A stretch of DNA of 64,000 nt from Lepidurus packardi. Its lineage: Eukaryota; Arthropoda; Branchiopoda; Notostraca; Triopsidae. The stretch is taken from positions 12,221,412-12,285,411 of the forward strand of contig JAKZAN010000006.1 in the NCBI GenBank assembly GCA_023053545.1. Reading direction: 5' to 3'. The notes beneath the pieces were generated by a model. That model was given only the letters and a program-made list of their open reading frames with translations. It made no database searches and had not been told where the DNA came from. Below, in pieces: positions 1 to 12,242 of this stretch (position 1 is its first letter; each line of letters begins with the position of its first letter). The position numbers and the translations under genes were made by a program.

Positions 1-219
1 ATTCAGACGTTAATATTCGGAATTGCCAAACTTCTGTCTATGTTTGGCTCAACTTGGCTCTGTGAGTCAACGTTTTCATCAGTAGGATTTTTAAAATCCC
101 AATACAGATCGCGTATACTTGATGAGAATTTGGATGCTCAGTTGCGTTGTGCGGTTTCATCTATTGAACCTGAAGTCATGAGACTAGTCAGGGACAAAAT
201 ATGCCAAGTCTCTCATTGA
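1..219 (+). CDS. hAT transposase, C-terminal end (partial, enters from left edge)
   Basis: The first 73 codons in frame 1 are open and end in TGA at 217-219. The peptide contains FGSTWLCESTFSSVGFLKS followed by YRSRILDENLDAQLRCAV. This is the hAT C-terminal dimerisation pattern in which a Cys-Glu-x-x-Phe-Ser block carries the third catalytic acidic residue (Glu), here CESTFS. The style is closest to the hAT proteins related to GTF2IRD2/EPM2AIP1/SCAND3-type domesticated genes; this sub-family placement is from memory. The rest of the transposase lies outside the window, so intactness cannot be judged. The stop lies about 265 bases before a hAT-like terminus at 485, the right spacing for a 3' UTR plus subterminal repeats. 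Confidence 0.75.
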   Translation: MQTLIFGIAKLLSMFGSTWLCESTFSSVGFLKSQYRSRILDENLDAQLRCAVSSIEPEVMRLVRDKICQVSH

Positions 220-485
220 TTCCTTAAATGAGGCGACTTCATTTTGCCAATATCCGTTCTAGTATTTAATCAAGATCAGAAAGTTTCTTTACCGCCCTGT
301 ACTATATATCCTGTGCAATCAATAAAATATCTCTTTTTTTGCTGTTGTTTTCGGTTGGCGAAGTTGACGAATCCTTGTATGTTGGCGAATTTGGCGAATT
401 TAGGGACAATTTTTACGTGTTGGCGAATCGGGTGCCCGATTCGCCAACACGTTGGCGAATCGAAAAAAACGGTTGGACACCGCTG
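1..485 (+). mobile_element. Right end of a hAT DNA transposon
   Basis: Downstream of the transposase end the sequence carries repeated TTGGCGAAT/ATTCGCCAA motifs (about 354-465), including a palindromic GGCGAATCGGGTGCCCGATTCGCC-type block at 423-446, typical of hAT subterminal binding sites. The outermost bases read CGGTTGGACACCGCTG, whose complement CAGCGGTGTCCAACCG has the CAG-G-GT-CCAAC form common to Charlie/Buster-type hAT termini. The expected 8-bp target duplication would be CTATAACC at 486-493; the partner copy is outside the window, so the exact end is inferred. Confidence 0.6.
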
Positions 486-1849
486 CTATAACCTATAATG
501 TGTAACATAAACTCCCAAACTTCTCTCTGTACATTATGGATTTACGGCAGTCCGGTTCATGTGTATTTCATTTCTAGCCCGTCATAATAAAAGAAACAAA
601 AAATACTTAAAAAATTAAACTTTGATAAGCTCAGAATTAAGGGATTTATTCCAAACCAGTCATAGACCACAATTAGGGTTTTCTGATAAGCGATGATACG
701 ATAATGAAGTGTTTATACTTACAGAAAAAAACAACCGTAACGCAGCGAAAAAGTCCCATATCTCGGTCGTGTCGTATTTATCGTCTACAGCTCTACACAA
801 TAAAAATATTCCGCCCACTTGTTTTTTGATTCTGACCTTTGTCGTAAAATATTCTATACTGCTACCCACTCCAGATGAAAAGCAGGAAACGGCCCCAAAA
901 TTACTGTAGCAGTACTCCGAATCGCAGTTTTGTATGCAACAGTTCTTAGTCACAAAATCTGTAGAATTCCCAGGGCTCGTTCGCAGTTATGTACGATCAA
1001 GTTCCTGTTGCATGTTCATGCTTTTCTCCTTCGAACCGGCGTTCAAGCTATCCTGGGAACAAAAAAATTCCTCAGCGACTCCACGTATGAAGCTTTATTG
1101 ACGAATAGCATTGTGAGAGCCTAGAAATGAATAATTCCAGGTTTCCAGTAAAAGTGAATTGAGATAGCATATCCCAGCACAGTTATATGAAAGACATTGG
1201 AAGGTTCTGTATACAAGTTACTTATTCTAAGATTAAAATTGGCTAAAGTGTAACTTGAATACTGTCTGTTAAAGTAATTTATTTGCAGTAGTTCCATTCA
1301 AAATATTGTATCGAAAATCCAGCGATAAATATTACAAGAATTGCCATTTTACAAAGAAAGGAAATGCACTGTTTGGACGATTTGCCAAGCCACGACGTTA
1401 GATATAACTTCAAGTTGGATGAAACTGGTCTCAAGCTTGAATTACCAAAATACCAAATTGACTCTCGAAAGTGAAACTTGGAATTAAACACATAATACCA
1501 GCAAAGGTAAATAAACTTCCCCAAAAGAACCTAAACTAAAACCTTTCTGTTTGAACGATGACCCCATGATTCGCAATAAAAGCGAGTTCCGTCATGGAAG
1601 CCGTGCTTTTGTGCAGCACAGTTTGCGAGTCAAACCCCACGTTTCTGTCATTGAACATGCAATCACCCAGTCTGTGGTTACTAAACAGCTGGTTTCAGCC
1701 AGATTGTATGGAAGGTGCCATAGAGTTAAGTTAAATACAACAAGTTTGTTTGAATACAAACTTCCACAATAATGGCCACATGCCATAAAAAAAGTACTGT
1801 ATCATACGTTCCCAAAAAAGATAACCCAGGAAAGCAACTTGGGCCAGCC
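486..1849. other. No recognisable gene
   Basis: AT-rich sequence with only short, unrelated open frames on both strands. I see no recognisable protein motif, RNA gene or terminal repeat here. Confidence 0.5.
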
Positions 1850-2292
1850 CGGACTTGTAAGTAATATAGGCAATGTAAGCCGATATAGGCAAAATCCACA
1901 TTGCTAATTCCATCCTTTGGTAATCAACATTGATAATCCACGCCAACGTACGACTATTTCTAGGCCAACATTTGCGCCCGCCGTACTTAGTAAAATGTCA
2001 TATTTATCTATATGTTGATTTATTAAAATTATAAACGACTTTTACGTATTTGATTTAACTTTAATTGACAAAATAAAAAAGTGGCAACAAAAAATAACTC
2101 GTTCAACAAACCCTACACTATTTTGTCAGGTACCGGTCCGTTAAGCCAATATAGGCAATATAATCCAATGTAAGCAATAATGTAAAGCCAGTATAGGCAG
2201 AAACCACATGGCTAATTCCACCCTTTGGAAATCATTGATAATCCACGCCAACGTACGACTATTTCGCCGCCAACATTTGCGACCGCCGTACT
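1850..2292 (+). repeat. Diverged direct duplication of ~150 bp
   Basis: Two related segments, about 1858-1995 and 2140-2292, share ATAGGCAAT/GTAAGC words, CTAATTCCA-CCTTTGG, GATAATCCACGCCAACGTAC and CCAACATTTGCG-CCGCCGTACTT. They differ by substitutions and small indels. No coding potential is evident; this may be a local duplication or two copies of a short dispersed repeat. Confidence 0.6.
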
Positions 2293-3871
2293 TGTCCGAA
2301 ATTGAAAATTTAACGAAAATCCAAGCTAGCCGCGTTAAGCGAAAAAAGAAGCGGAAAATTCGAACTAGCTACTAACCGCGTTAAGATAGGAAAAAGGTAA
2401 CGCAGGAAAGCAAGTTGGGAAATGTCTGACCTGAGGAAGGTGAAAGATTTAGGAAGGAGGTTTAACTTAAGTTAACTTAAGATAGTTTCTACTACGAACT
2501 AGGGCACTGCCTTCGATTTATACATCAATGAATACCTATCTAACAATTTATTCTTGTTATAAATTTTACCTAAAAGCAAATACAATAACTCTTTTACGTT
2601 TAAACACTTTAGATATGGCAAATCATATTCACAACTCAGATTATAATTTAACCGTTCAACTGACTCTTAAATTAGAATGAATGGCTAACAATCTCGCACA
2701 CACTTGTTTGCCATTATAAGGTTCGTCATGCACCTCACGGCGACATGTTCCACGTAGTAGATCTCGTATCCCCATTTTTGCGTTACATGAACCAGCGTTC
2801 CAGAGATGTTTCCCACCGCTACCAGCGCAAAAGCTGGGGCATGATGGTCGCGGTCACCGGGGGTAAGAGAAGGAAAAAAGGGGGAAGACAATGCAAACAA
2901 AGAAAGAAATATGTCGCAGCCATACGAATTAGCCACCGCGCGACTCCAGCCATCTTTTAAGAAGAAGACAGCACCCGTCGGGGAGTCATCCCTGTCTCGT
3001 ACGCTTCCTGCATGAGTGCCACCCGACGTTGCCCGGCCTCACCGTAATAGTGGGCCATTTAAAAAGTCTACCCGACTCTAAACCTGTGCATTGAACTGAC
3101 GCCGTTTAGAGCTGGCTTCCCCTTCCCCCACCCCACAACTACAGTCAGCTCGTGCAGAATAGCTGAAGAGTTCTGTTAATGAAGCAAACATAGAATGTTT
3201 CCTACCTGTAAAAAACCCGGCGTGGAAGTTTACACAATCCAATGACGAGAAAACACGGAGAAAATAAAAAAGGGAAGTGAAAGGAAAGGAGAAGCTGCCG
3301 TTCAAAGCTCCCAATCAACTGCAAGAGAACCAAAAAGATTGCGACGCTTAAAAAACATCCTATACTATAGTCAAGGTCCCGTAGTAGATGCCACTTATTG
3401 CGATCCCTGGTTTCTAGAATCAGCCGTTGCAAAATAAAGAATATGGTCATTTGGTATAGACAAGAAAATGTAATTTCGTTCTTAATATCACTATTTTCGT
3501 GTTTCTTCTTTACATCATAAAACAACCACATGTACTGTACACATTTCCGATTTTCGGTTATTAGAATCTCCGCTTAATCGAAGTAATATTCACTTGACAA
3601 ACGTGATCACAAAAGGGACATCTACTCTGATGAAAATGGTATCAAAAACACCTGCACTAAAATGGATAAAGTATATTTTTACTCTTATTTTTAAGCTTAC
3701 GAATGTTGTTGACAAAGGAGACTTGGCTTCATTAAACCATGCAGGAAACAAAGTCTTTAAAGTCCAGAAAAATGGCACCCTATTTAGAAAAATTATGAGT
3801 TGTGCTCTTACCATGAAAAAATATAAATGAAAAAATATACATGAAAAAACTCGCGTTGATAAAATCAAATT
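2293..3871. other. No recognised gene; a few short open frames
   Basis: Short frames only. A 33-codon minus-strand frame beginning ATG at 3058 (MAHYYGEAGQRR...) has a gene-like composition but no partner exon that I can assign. Other frames here look like chance openings. Confidence 0.4.
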
Positions 3872-3876
3872 CTTGG

Positions 3877-4361
3877 TGTTCAGATGGAGGACCAGATTTA
3901 AGCACGAGTTCCCTAGATTACCCTTCTGTAATATAGAGAGAATTCTAACTCGGCTTAAATCGCTGAACTTGGAGCTTTGCTCCGTTGCAAGCCTTTTTAC
4001 TGAGCAGTAAAGATGCACACGGCTCCAACGTCAAGCAAGAACTCTTTGTATTCTTCATACAAAATTACATTTATACTAAGCTGAAGTCTTTGTCGCTCAT
4101 CGTCGTCATTGGTCAGTTAAAGATTTTAAACGTCTAGAAACATGTGCGAAGTCTGCTTTTTGTCAGTCATAAATCGTCCTACGGGGGGCCCATGCAAAAG
4201 GTACCCCTTTTTTGGCCTGTCAATCGTAGGAGTCAGTTTTCAGCCTAGTTACATGTTAGTTACGCCCTTCTCGAGCTCCGTACATCTGGAGTTTAGGGAG
4301 AAAGGGTAAAGTTGTCAAAGTTGCATGCAAAGGTTGTAAAATTTAACATTTCGTCCGAACA
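3877..4361 (-). repeat. BEL-1 3' LTR
   Basis: 485-bp direct repeat, TGTTC...GAACA ends, matching 10095-10580 except for one base in a G homopolymer (about 4182-4187). It lies at the 3' end of the minus-strand element; the last codons of the polyprotein run into it. Confidence 0.93.
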
Positions 4362-7300
4362 TCCTCCCCCCCAGAGCAGTGCTCCAGGTTTGCCGGAACA
4401 CTGCTCTCACACTTTTCCAGGAGGCAAAGCCGATGAATCGGGCGAAGATAAATTCCATGTTCGGTCCGGACCTTGGCTACTCGGACCAAACCGTCAGCTC
4501 CAGGAAACGTCTCTTCAACTTGGCCTACACACCATTTTCCTCGTGGCTGATTAGGCTCTACCACAAGAACCACGTCTCCTGGCTGGAAACTTCGTTCTTT
4601 TAGCCTCCACTTGTTCCTGGCCACCAAGGACGGAAGATAATGCTACCTCCACAAGTCCCAAACCATGGTAGCTAGGTGTTGGACATACTTGTATCGATCT
4701 CTAGGGGCTGGATGAGAGAAATCGCCCGCTGGATTGGGATTCCCCGGTTGTTGGTTCAAGAAGTCATTGGGGGTTAGCGGACGAAAGTCGTTCGGGTCTG
4801 AGCTTGTGTAGCTAAGTGGGCGTCCGTTGAGGAACCCAGCTACTTCGAAAAGTACCGTGCGTAGAATGTCTTCAGAGAGAATCCGGTGGTTCTGATTCTC
4901 TATTTCCAGTACTCGGTATAGTGCTCTTTTTGCTGACCGGACCAGGCTTTCGTGTACTCCGCCGAAATGTGGCGCGGAAGGCGGCCGGAATTTCCAACGG
5001 ATCCCTTTTTGCTTGCAAAATGAGGAAACTTCGGAACTTCCTTGAAGCTCCTTAGTATATTGCCGTAGCATCTTTTCCGCACCCACAAAGTTTGTTCCGT
5101 TATCCGAATAAATCGAATAAGGCTTACCTCGGGTAGAAATGAATCGTCGCAATATTAGGAGGAAGTCGCTTGCCGATAAGGAATGCGCTAAATCCAAATA
5201 TACAGCTCGGGTGGTCATACACGTAAATATGGCTCCGTAACGCTTTACAGAGCTATTTCGTCCGTAACTAACCTCCAGAGGTCCAAAATAATCTACCGAT
5301 ATGTGATAGAATGGGGGACAACCAATAGCAAGTCTTTCTACCGGTAAGTCACCCATCATCTGAGTGGCGGGTTTTGCAAATTCACGAATGCATTTGGGAC
5401 ACGTTCTCCGAGCTTTCTTGATTGCTTCTCGTCCACACAAAACCCAGAAATGTTGACGTATATGCGACAGAACGTGATCAGTCCCCGCGTGATTGAGAAT
5501 TTCGTGAAATCTTTTTATCAACAGTGTAGGGAGAGGGTGTTTTGCTGGTAATATAACGGGGTGCTTGTGGTCGTAGGGAAGCTTGGCAGACCCGATCCTC
5601 CCTCCTACCCTCAGCAACCCGTCTTTCCCAATTATGGGGTTCAACGGAAGGATTTTTGAAGTTTTCTTCAGGACCTTACCGTGTTGTAACGCTACCAACT
5701 CCGTTGAGAACATCTCACTTTGGCACACTCTTAACTGTTCCAAGAATTGTCCTTCAATTTTAGTGAAACCAACAGTCTCTTCAGCAGACACTGTGAGTGT
5801 CGACCAATCGACCGCTTGAGCCGGTTCGATACTTGCGTGAAGAGATTGGAATTCGCAGCTTGTACGAATCTCTTCCGTATTGCGTATCCAAGGAATATCA
5901 GTCGGCCAGGTGTCTTCCACTTGCATCAGGAAAGGTGGGCCGGTCCACCACGTTTCGTCGATCAATGAATCTGACTCCAAAATAGCACGGGTTGCCAAAT
6001 CGCTACTATTTAAACGCCCCGGTACGAAACGCCATTCATTTGATTCTGTAAGGGTTTGAATTTCTCCAATCCGATGACTTACAAAGGGTTTGTAGAACGC
6101 TGCTGTGGCTCTTGTCCAATTTCTGACACAAGAACTGTCGGTCCAGAACCAACGCTGCCGTACGCTCCGGGTCAGAGCGCATTGGACATAACTTGCTAAG
6201 CGAGCACCAAGTAACGCGGCTTGCAATTCTAACTTTGCAACTGATATAGTTTTAATTGGTGCCAGTTTTGATTTTGCCATTACAAGACTAACTTTAACGT
6301 CTCCGTTTGTGTACACATTCCGGAGATACACTGCTGCGGCGAAAGCTTCTTGTGATGCATCACTAAATGTGTGCAATTCGGAATACTCAATAAGGTGTTC
6401 GTTATAAAAGAGACAACGAGAGACTCGAAAGTTCTCTAGCTCAAACAGTCGGTCAAGCCAGCTTTGCCACCACTGTTTTGGCTCTTCCGGAATTGCGTCG
6501 TCCCAGTTTAGGCCCCTTAACCCTAGCTCTCGATGCTTGATCTTGGCCTTGACAGTAACTGGAGACAATAACCCTAACGGGTCGAACATACCGGCCAGTT
6601 TACTTAACAATCCTCTTCGGGTGAATATGATCTTTTCCAAGTTGGCGACCTGGAACGTCAGAACATCAGCGGTTGGCTTCCAACGTATACCGAGGACCTT
6701 TGTATCGGAGTCGTCCTCACCAAAGCTACAGCTGAAGTCCTCTGAGGATGATGTCTGGACAATGGAGAATTCTGAAGTGATCAGTTTCATGAGCTCCTGA
6801 GAATTTGATATCCACTGGTTTAGGTGGAAATCTCCATTCCCAAGAATCTCCCGGACATCCTTTAGACGGATGAATGCTTCGGATACATCTTTGTCGCTGT
6901 CTAGGTAGTCATCAACATACAACTTCTCCATAATTGCACGAACGGCACTTTCCTTGTCCTCACCGTAGTCTGACGCGGTTCTTCGAATTGTATTGATGGC
7001 TACAAACGGTGAACACTTATCTCCGAAGGTAACTCGATCCATTTGGTACACATCTGTGCGACCAGAATCCTTATCTGGCCAAAGAAACCGGTGATACCTG
7101 GCATCTTCTGGCCGTAAACGAATGCGACTGAACATTGCAGTTATATCCGCGGTAAATGCCACTGCTCCTTCGCGAAACTTGACTAAGACGGTGGGTAATT
7201 CGTTCTGCAAAACTGGACCGGTTAATAACGCGTCGTTCAAGCACTTACCCCGATATTGGGCCGCAGAATCGAACACCACACGTAGCTTCTTTTCTTTAGA

Positions 7301-9976
7301 AGATTTCTTGTAGACTCCATGATGAGGCAAGAAGTATTGGGGTCCAGTCAAGTGGGATGGATTGGTTATAAGCCTGGCATAACCCTCACTGATATATTTT
7401 TCTATCGCCTTGCGATAGTCAAATTCGTAGTTGGGGTCACTACGAAATCGCTTTAATAGCCCACATAGACGATGTTCCGCTAAGGGCTTATTATCGGGAA
7501 GATTAGGTTCTCCTTCTTTCCATGGAAGGGGAGCTTCATATCCGATTTTCAGTTTGCGTGTACCGTCGTCAACAATGCATTTAGCTCTCTGGGCTTCTGG
7601 ACATAATCGCATGGGTACAACACTTTCCGTGCCAAAGGATTCAGTATTACAGAAGGCACGGAATTCTTGGTCCAAGGTGGAGACTGATTCTTCCATCAAT
7701 AGATTGATCCGGGCTCGAGCCGGCTTTAGTGGAGTTCCAATAACCCCACGGGCTACCCAACCAAGTACGGTGTTTAAGGCGACCGGTTCACCGGAATTGC
7801 CTTTGCGTACTTCATTGGCAAGCATCAATTCGGAATGGTCTAGTCCCAGCAAAATGTCAACTGGACCTCCAGCTTCGTGCAAAGATAGGTCTGCCAGGTG
7901 CGGCCATTGACCCTGCAAACTTGACCAAGGTACAGGCACCACCGGGCTACATACTTTAGGTATCGAGTGTGCTTGAATAACAGCTCGATGACCGTCTGTT
8001 TGGGATTCTAGGCATAGTGTAACCTTCCGTGACGTACACTCCCTAGATGCCCCCGCTACCCCGCTAATACGAAGTTGATTTTCTTCGCCTTGCAGGCCTA
8101 GTTTATTAAGGAAACCTTCCCTAATCAATGTTGTGTCACTTCCCTCGTCCAGCATCAAAGTTGCGCGTTGACGGTTTCCGTCTTTGTCAAGCACGGAGAC
8201 AGGGATCACACCGAACGCTACTCTCTGTGCCATTCTTTGGGCAGTATGGACGTTAGAAGACGCGGTCTTCTCCGGGGATTTAGAGTGGAGTAATCGGTGG
8301 TGACGACGCTTGCAATTAGTAATACCGCACTCCTTAGCGTTTCTACAATCACGGAAGTAGTGCTGGCCGCGTAGGCAGGCAAAACATAGCTTGTTCTTTT
8401 GTGCAAACTCCAAACGTTCTTGGACAGATAGGGCTTGAAAGGATGCGCAAGAGGAAATGGGGTGCTCAGCTCTACATTTCACGCACTTGAGTGTTTTGCG
8501 GTTGAAGATAGGGTCTTCCCAATGGTTATTGGGGGCTCCAGCCGTCCCAGCAGCCGTCTGATGGCTGTATACCTGTTTCTTGTTGAACCGGTTTTCTTGG
8601 GGTTTCTTACCGCTCTGTTCTGTGGCGATGTCATAGGCGTTTTGGTATGCCGCTGCCCGTGAACACAACCATCGCCCGAACTTTAACAAGGAGGCACTCT
8701 CGGGTTGGGATGCTTTGACCTCGTTCCAGGCAAGACGGTCGTGAACCGTCAACTTGGCGGTAATCTTCTCGATTATGTCCGCGTGTGCCAATTCACCCAT
8801 GCGAGCCAAGTCAAATAAATGCGTCCTTACCTTTTCGGCAAACCGCTTCAGAGCGGAAGCGTTGCCCTTCCCTGGATCTAATTTATCCAAAGCTTGAAAA
8901 TGGGCCGCCCGCATTACATCTCGGCGCCCACATGTTTCCTTTAACCGCCCGAGAGCTTCCTTGTAAGCCTCTTCACCACCTCCAAGTCCATAAACTATGT
9001 CCATGTTGTCTCCCCGCATACTTCTGCGAAGGATCGCCAATTTTTCTCCAGGAGACTTAGATGAATCATGGACTAGAGCCTTGAATAGGTCAATCCAGGA
9101 GAACCACTGCAGCGCACAGCCATCGTACGGTTCCAGGTCGGCTTTGATGGACGTCTGATGCCCATACTCCGAAGACCAAGAATCATAACAAGGTCTACCT
9201 TCCAGGTAGTCCTCGATCCAATCGTCAGGAGCTGGGTCTTTCCTCGGGCGTCGATTGTTGTGTCGACTGAGTTCCCAAGGTGAATCTTCATGTCTGGGAG
9301 ACGCCCAGATCACGGATGGAGATGGTCCTTGTCCGACTAAGGCTGGTTGCCTGCGTTTGGACAGTCTGAGTTGTGCCGATTGGGACTCCAAATTTTCCAT
9401 ATCTTGTTGTGCTTGATCAGCCGCGGCTTGGGCTAATCGAGCTTCAGCAAAAGCCTTTTGTGCAGCTTCTTGACTTGAAACTACCTCAATACGCTTTTTT
9501 GCTGTTTCCTCTTCCAAACGACGTTCTTCTTCGTTAGGAGTATCCGAGGTTACTGAGGCTACCGCATCTGACTCGTATGTGGACTCGTTTGCTGATGGTA
9601 CAAAATTACTGCTTTGTGATCCTACATAGAGTTCCACTGCTTCTTGTGCTTCTCCTACTTTCGACAAATATTGTAGAAGTTTCGCTTCTTCAGCGGAGGC
9701 TTCTTCTTCGTCGAGGTCTTCGGAGAGCTTCTGCGTGATCTGTTCTAGTAGGCTGAAAGCATCACGAGCTCGTTTGAGTAAGGTTGCCGCGGTCCTTCTT
9801 GACTTGCTTTCCTTTATAGTCGTTTCGATATAAGTACAGCAAGTGCTGATTGTCCACCGGCAATTAGCTCTTCTCTTCTTTAACTGTTCTACAGGTAGCG
9901 CACAGACATCCTCTGCAATCTTGTTTGTGTGGCTCGTCTGACTGACGGATAATTGAGAACGGCTTGATTTCGACAT
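4343..9976 (-). pseudogene. BEL/Pao Gag-Pol polyprotein with one premature stop
   Basis: First good ATG (MSKSSRSQ) at 9976. The frame is open for 1777 codons to a TAG at 4643-4645 and then continues in the same frame to a TAA at 4343, inside the 3' LTR. Approximate domains: helical/coiled Gag (40-210), DUF1759 (270-430), Cys/His knuckles CVKC...CFAC...C (500-565), DUF1758 aspartic protease with LDEGSDTTL (about 610), reverse transcriptase with YVDD (about 1020), peptidase A17 region, integrase HHCC (about 1490-1530) and DDE core (SVDYFGP, SDNGTNF, HESL), then DUF5641. All catalytic motifs are present. The TAG falls between integrase and the DUF5641-like tail (FQPGDVVLV), so only the tail is cut off. 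Stop readthrough is possible but a point mutation is more likely. Confidence 0.9.
4362..4372 (-). promoter_or_regulatory. Polypurine tract of BEL-1
   Basis: On the minus strand GGGGGGGAGGA abuts the 3' LTR directly, the position where plus-strand DNA synthesis is primed in LTR elements. Confidence 0.7.
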
Positions 9977-10094
9977 GGTGACACTCACTGCTGCAGGTGT
10001 TATCACTGGAAATGTACCACTCACCAACTATAACTATTCCACACGGGCTGACAGATTGCAAATTAACTGTTGATCCGGTCCCGCGAGGACCAAA

Positions 10095-10580
10095 TGTTCA
10101 GATGGAGGACCAGATTTAAGCACGAGTTCCCTAGATTACCCTTCTGTAATATAGAGAGAATTCTAACTCGGCTTAAATCGCTGAACTTGGAGCTTTGCTC
10201 CGTTGCAAGCCTTTTTACTGAGCAGTAAAGATGCACACGGCTCCAACGTCAAGCAAGAACTCTTTGTATTCTTCATACAAAATTACATTTATACTAAGCT
10301 GAAGTCTTTGTCGCTCATCGTCGTCATTGGTCAGTTAAAGATTTTAAACGTCTAGAAACATGTGCGAAGTCTGCTTTTTGTCAGTCATAAATCGTCCTAC
10401 GGGGGGGCCCATGCAAAAGGTACCCCTTTTTTGGCCTGTCAATCGTAGGAGTCAGTTTTCAGCCTAGTTACATGTTAGTTACGCCCTTCTCGAGCTCCGT
10501 ACATCTGGAGTTTAGGGAGAAAGGGTAAAGTTGTCAAAGTTGCATGCAAAGGTTGTAAAATTTAACATTTCGTCCGAACA
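10095..10580 (-). repeat. BEL-1 5' LTR
   Basis: 486-bp partner of the 3877-4361 repeat. It should carry the promoter for minus-strand transcription. The right flank CTTGG (10581-10585) repeats the left flank at 3872-3876. Confidence 0.93.
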
Positions 10581-10585
10581 CTTGG

Positions 10586-10855
10586 TCACTTGATCAATGG
10601 GTACCTGCATCCAGAATTCCGAAATGGGAAGGAGACTAGTATTGCATTTCCTGAATTTAAAATTAGTATTTTTTTTACTCGATATTGAGCTTATTTTTAA
10701 CTGACGTGTGTCGTTTAATGAAGCCGGCCACATGGGAAAAAAGGTAGCTGTTGTGTTTTATGCGAAAACAAAATCTTGAGTGCAAACCCGCCAGATTTGA
10801 CAAGGAACTCTGCCAGCCCTAAAAAAATTTTAATTACAACATTTGTGTATCATAC
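10586..10855. other. Short spacer
   Basis: Right flank of BEL-1; it probably contains the 3' untranslated part of the minus-strand gene that ends at 10856. No motif recognised. Confidence 0.35.
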
Positions 10856-11414
10856 CTACTGATTTTCTGCTGCCACTGCACGTTTCCGGGCGTACTCTTC
10901 GCGTTGTCTTTCCAGCCATTCTGCTGGGGATAACTCTGCCCCCACCGGGCAATAGCGTGCACCGTAAAACTGCGAATGTCCTCCGGTACTAACGGGCTGC
11001 CCACATTTGCGACATTTGTACGTCCGAGAAAGGTTGCCAGCAGAAGCATCGGCAGCCGCCTTTTTTCGGTGCCTCCAATCCGTCGTCATTGACATCGGTG
11101 GCGGGGTGGCGGACACCGAAGGTGATGGAGGCAGCGCAGATACTGGCCTGGAGGGGCCTTCACCAGGGTCTTCCACTGCGGGTGCAGCTTCTGTCCCCAA
11201 TGGACGCAACGTCACACGGCGACGTTTAACTTTTGCCTGACCGACCGTGTCTACTACTTCCTCAAAAACAAGCGGCTCGTGAGCTGGTCGAGGTGCTGTT
11301 TGAGGAAGCTGGCGCGAGGGCAAAAGCGGCGTCGCACTCGTTAGTGCGGGTTGAGGCAGGTTAATACCCTGCACTAGCATACCGATATCGCTAAAGCGGG
11401 ACTTATCCTGGTAC
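10856..11414 (-). CDS. Last exon of a transposon-related zinc-binding protein
   Basis: Minus-strand exon opening at 11414 just after a pyrimidine-rich acceptor ending ..CTATTAG and closing with TAG at 10856-10858. The reading frame is open from the acceptor (YQDKSRFSDIGMLVQG...). It holds a Pro/Ala/Ser-rich stretch with a basic KRRRVTLRP patch (possible nuclear signal) and a compact Cys/His motif, YKCRKCGQPVSTGGHSQF followed by YGARYCP, then a charged helix ending AENQ. I recall this C-x2-C-G-Q-P...H-x-Q-(F/Y)-(Y/F)-G-x-x-Y-C-P pattern at the C-terminus of large transposon-type proteins that also carry DUF6729; the linkage is supported here by the neighbouring exon at 11801-12120. Function unknown, probably DNA or RNA binding. 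Confidence 0.5.
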
Positions 11415-11800
11415 CTAATAGTTTAAAAGACATGTGTTATTATTAAACTCGACATGTGCCGGGCGTTAATAAAGCTGAAAACTTACCACAGGCTCAAGGT
11501 AGTCTCGTTAATGGGATACAAAACCAGGCCGGTACCTTCTAAGAGGGTGCCACTTAGAAGGACACGACTTCGTATCTCGTTATACTTGCCCAGAATGAGC
11601 TTCCAGCGAGACACGTAAGGAGGACCTCGGACTGGTGCCGTGTATGTGTTGCAAAGGTGAATTCAAATGGCCTCCACTACACGACTCTTGGAAGGAGAGA
11701 GGGCAGGCAAACCAGCGCTTATAAAGCACCTAAAAATCCGAAGCAAGGGTTTTAGATTCCAAAGCATGCTTAAAGAACCAGACGATATAACAACGCTTAC

Positions 11801-12120
11801 CTCCGCGTGTCTTCCACTCCGGCGTATCCAGTCCTATACTGGGACCGAGCAAAACGACTAAAGTCCACAGCCCATACTCTTCTGGACATTCACAGGAAAA
11901 GCCGACGAAGAAAATACGCGTCAGGCTTGGGCGGCCATGTGCTGGGTCCTGGAAATGGTGGCGGGGGTGGATTCCACCAATTCGTAACAAGGGAGGCCTT
12001 CAGGGTACCCTTGCTGTCAAAAAGGGCTGAGCCAATCCAAGACTGGTCTGCTGGCAAGATCGTCTTTTGCCACCCTTCGGGAATGCGAGCACGCGCAGCC
12101 ACTTTCCTTGCTTGCCCAGC
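11801..12120 (-). pseudogene. DUF6729-like exon with in-frame stop
   Basis: Minus-strand exon after acceptor TTGTTTAG (exon starts 12120) and before donor GTAAGC (11800-11795). The peptide ARARIPEGWQKTILPADQSW continues to PPKPDAYFLRRLFL, then TGA, then MSRRVWAVDF. The family pattern I remember is F-x-R-R-x-F-L-W-x-P-R-R-x-W followed by a CPxC zinc motif. Here the codon after LFL is a stop where Trp is expected, and the Cys pair is missing (SRFARSQ instead). The exon is therefore dead, although its splice signals survive. The assignment to DUF6729 is from memory and needs a profile search. Confidence 0.5.
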
Positions 12121-12242
12121 CTAAACAAAAATATTAATAAAAAGAAAGAATCAACGCTTGCTGTTCTAGAGTGAAAATTTGTTTTACATCTCATCCTCCC
12201 CTCTCTTTCTTTAAAGTAGCAACGGAAAAATAAATAATCTAC

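Larger units (their letters stand above)
3877..10580 (-). mobile_element. BEL/Pao LTR retrotransposon, nearly intact (BEL-1)
   Basis: The element is bounded by two direct LTRs (3877-4361 and 10095-10580) with TGTTC...GAACA ends and flanked by a perfect 5-bp target duplication CTTGG at 3872-3876 and 10581-10585. Five-base duplications fit BEL/Pao integrases. The LTRs differ only by one G in a G-run (485 vs 486 bp), so insertion was recent. Reading the minus strand, the order is 5' LTR, a tRNA-primer-like TGGTCCTCGCGGGACC just inside it (about 10077-10092), one long Gag-Pol frame, a purine tract GGGGGGGAGGA (4362-4372), and the 3' LTR. One in-frame TAG interrupts the protein. Confidence 0.95.

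Noticed and set aside
3590-4018. 142-codon minus-strand frame reaching into BEL-1 LTR
   Set aside because: Crosses the target duplication and LTR boundary, so it cannot be an ancestral gene; no motif.
4312-4603. Plus-strand open frames over the BEL-1 3' end
   Set aside because: Antisense shadows of the DUF5641-like tail on the minus strand; no motif of their own.
7431-7910. 159-codon plus-strand frame inside BEL-1
   Set aside because: Antisense to the protease/RT linker of the polyprotein; composition reflects codon bias of the real gene.
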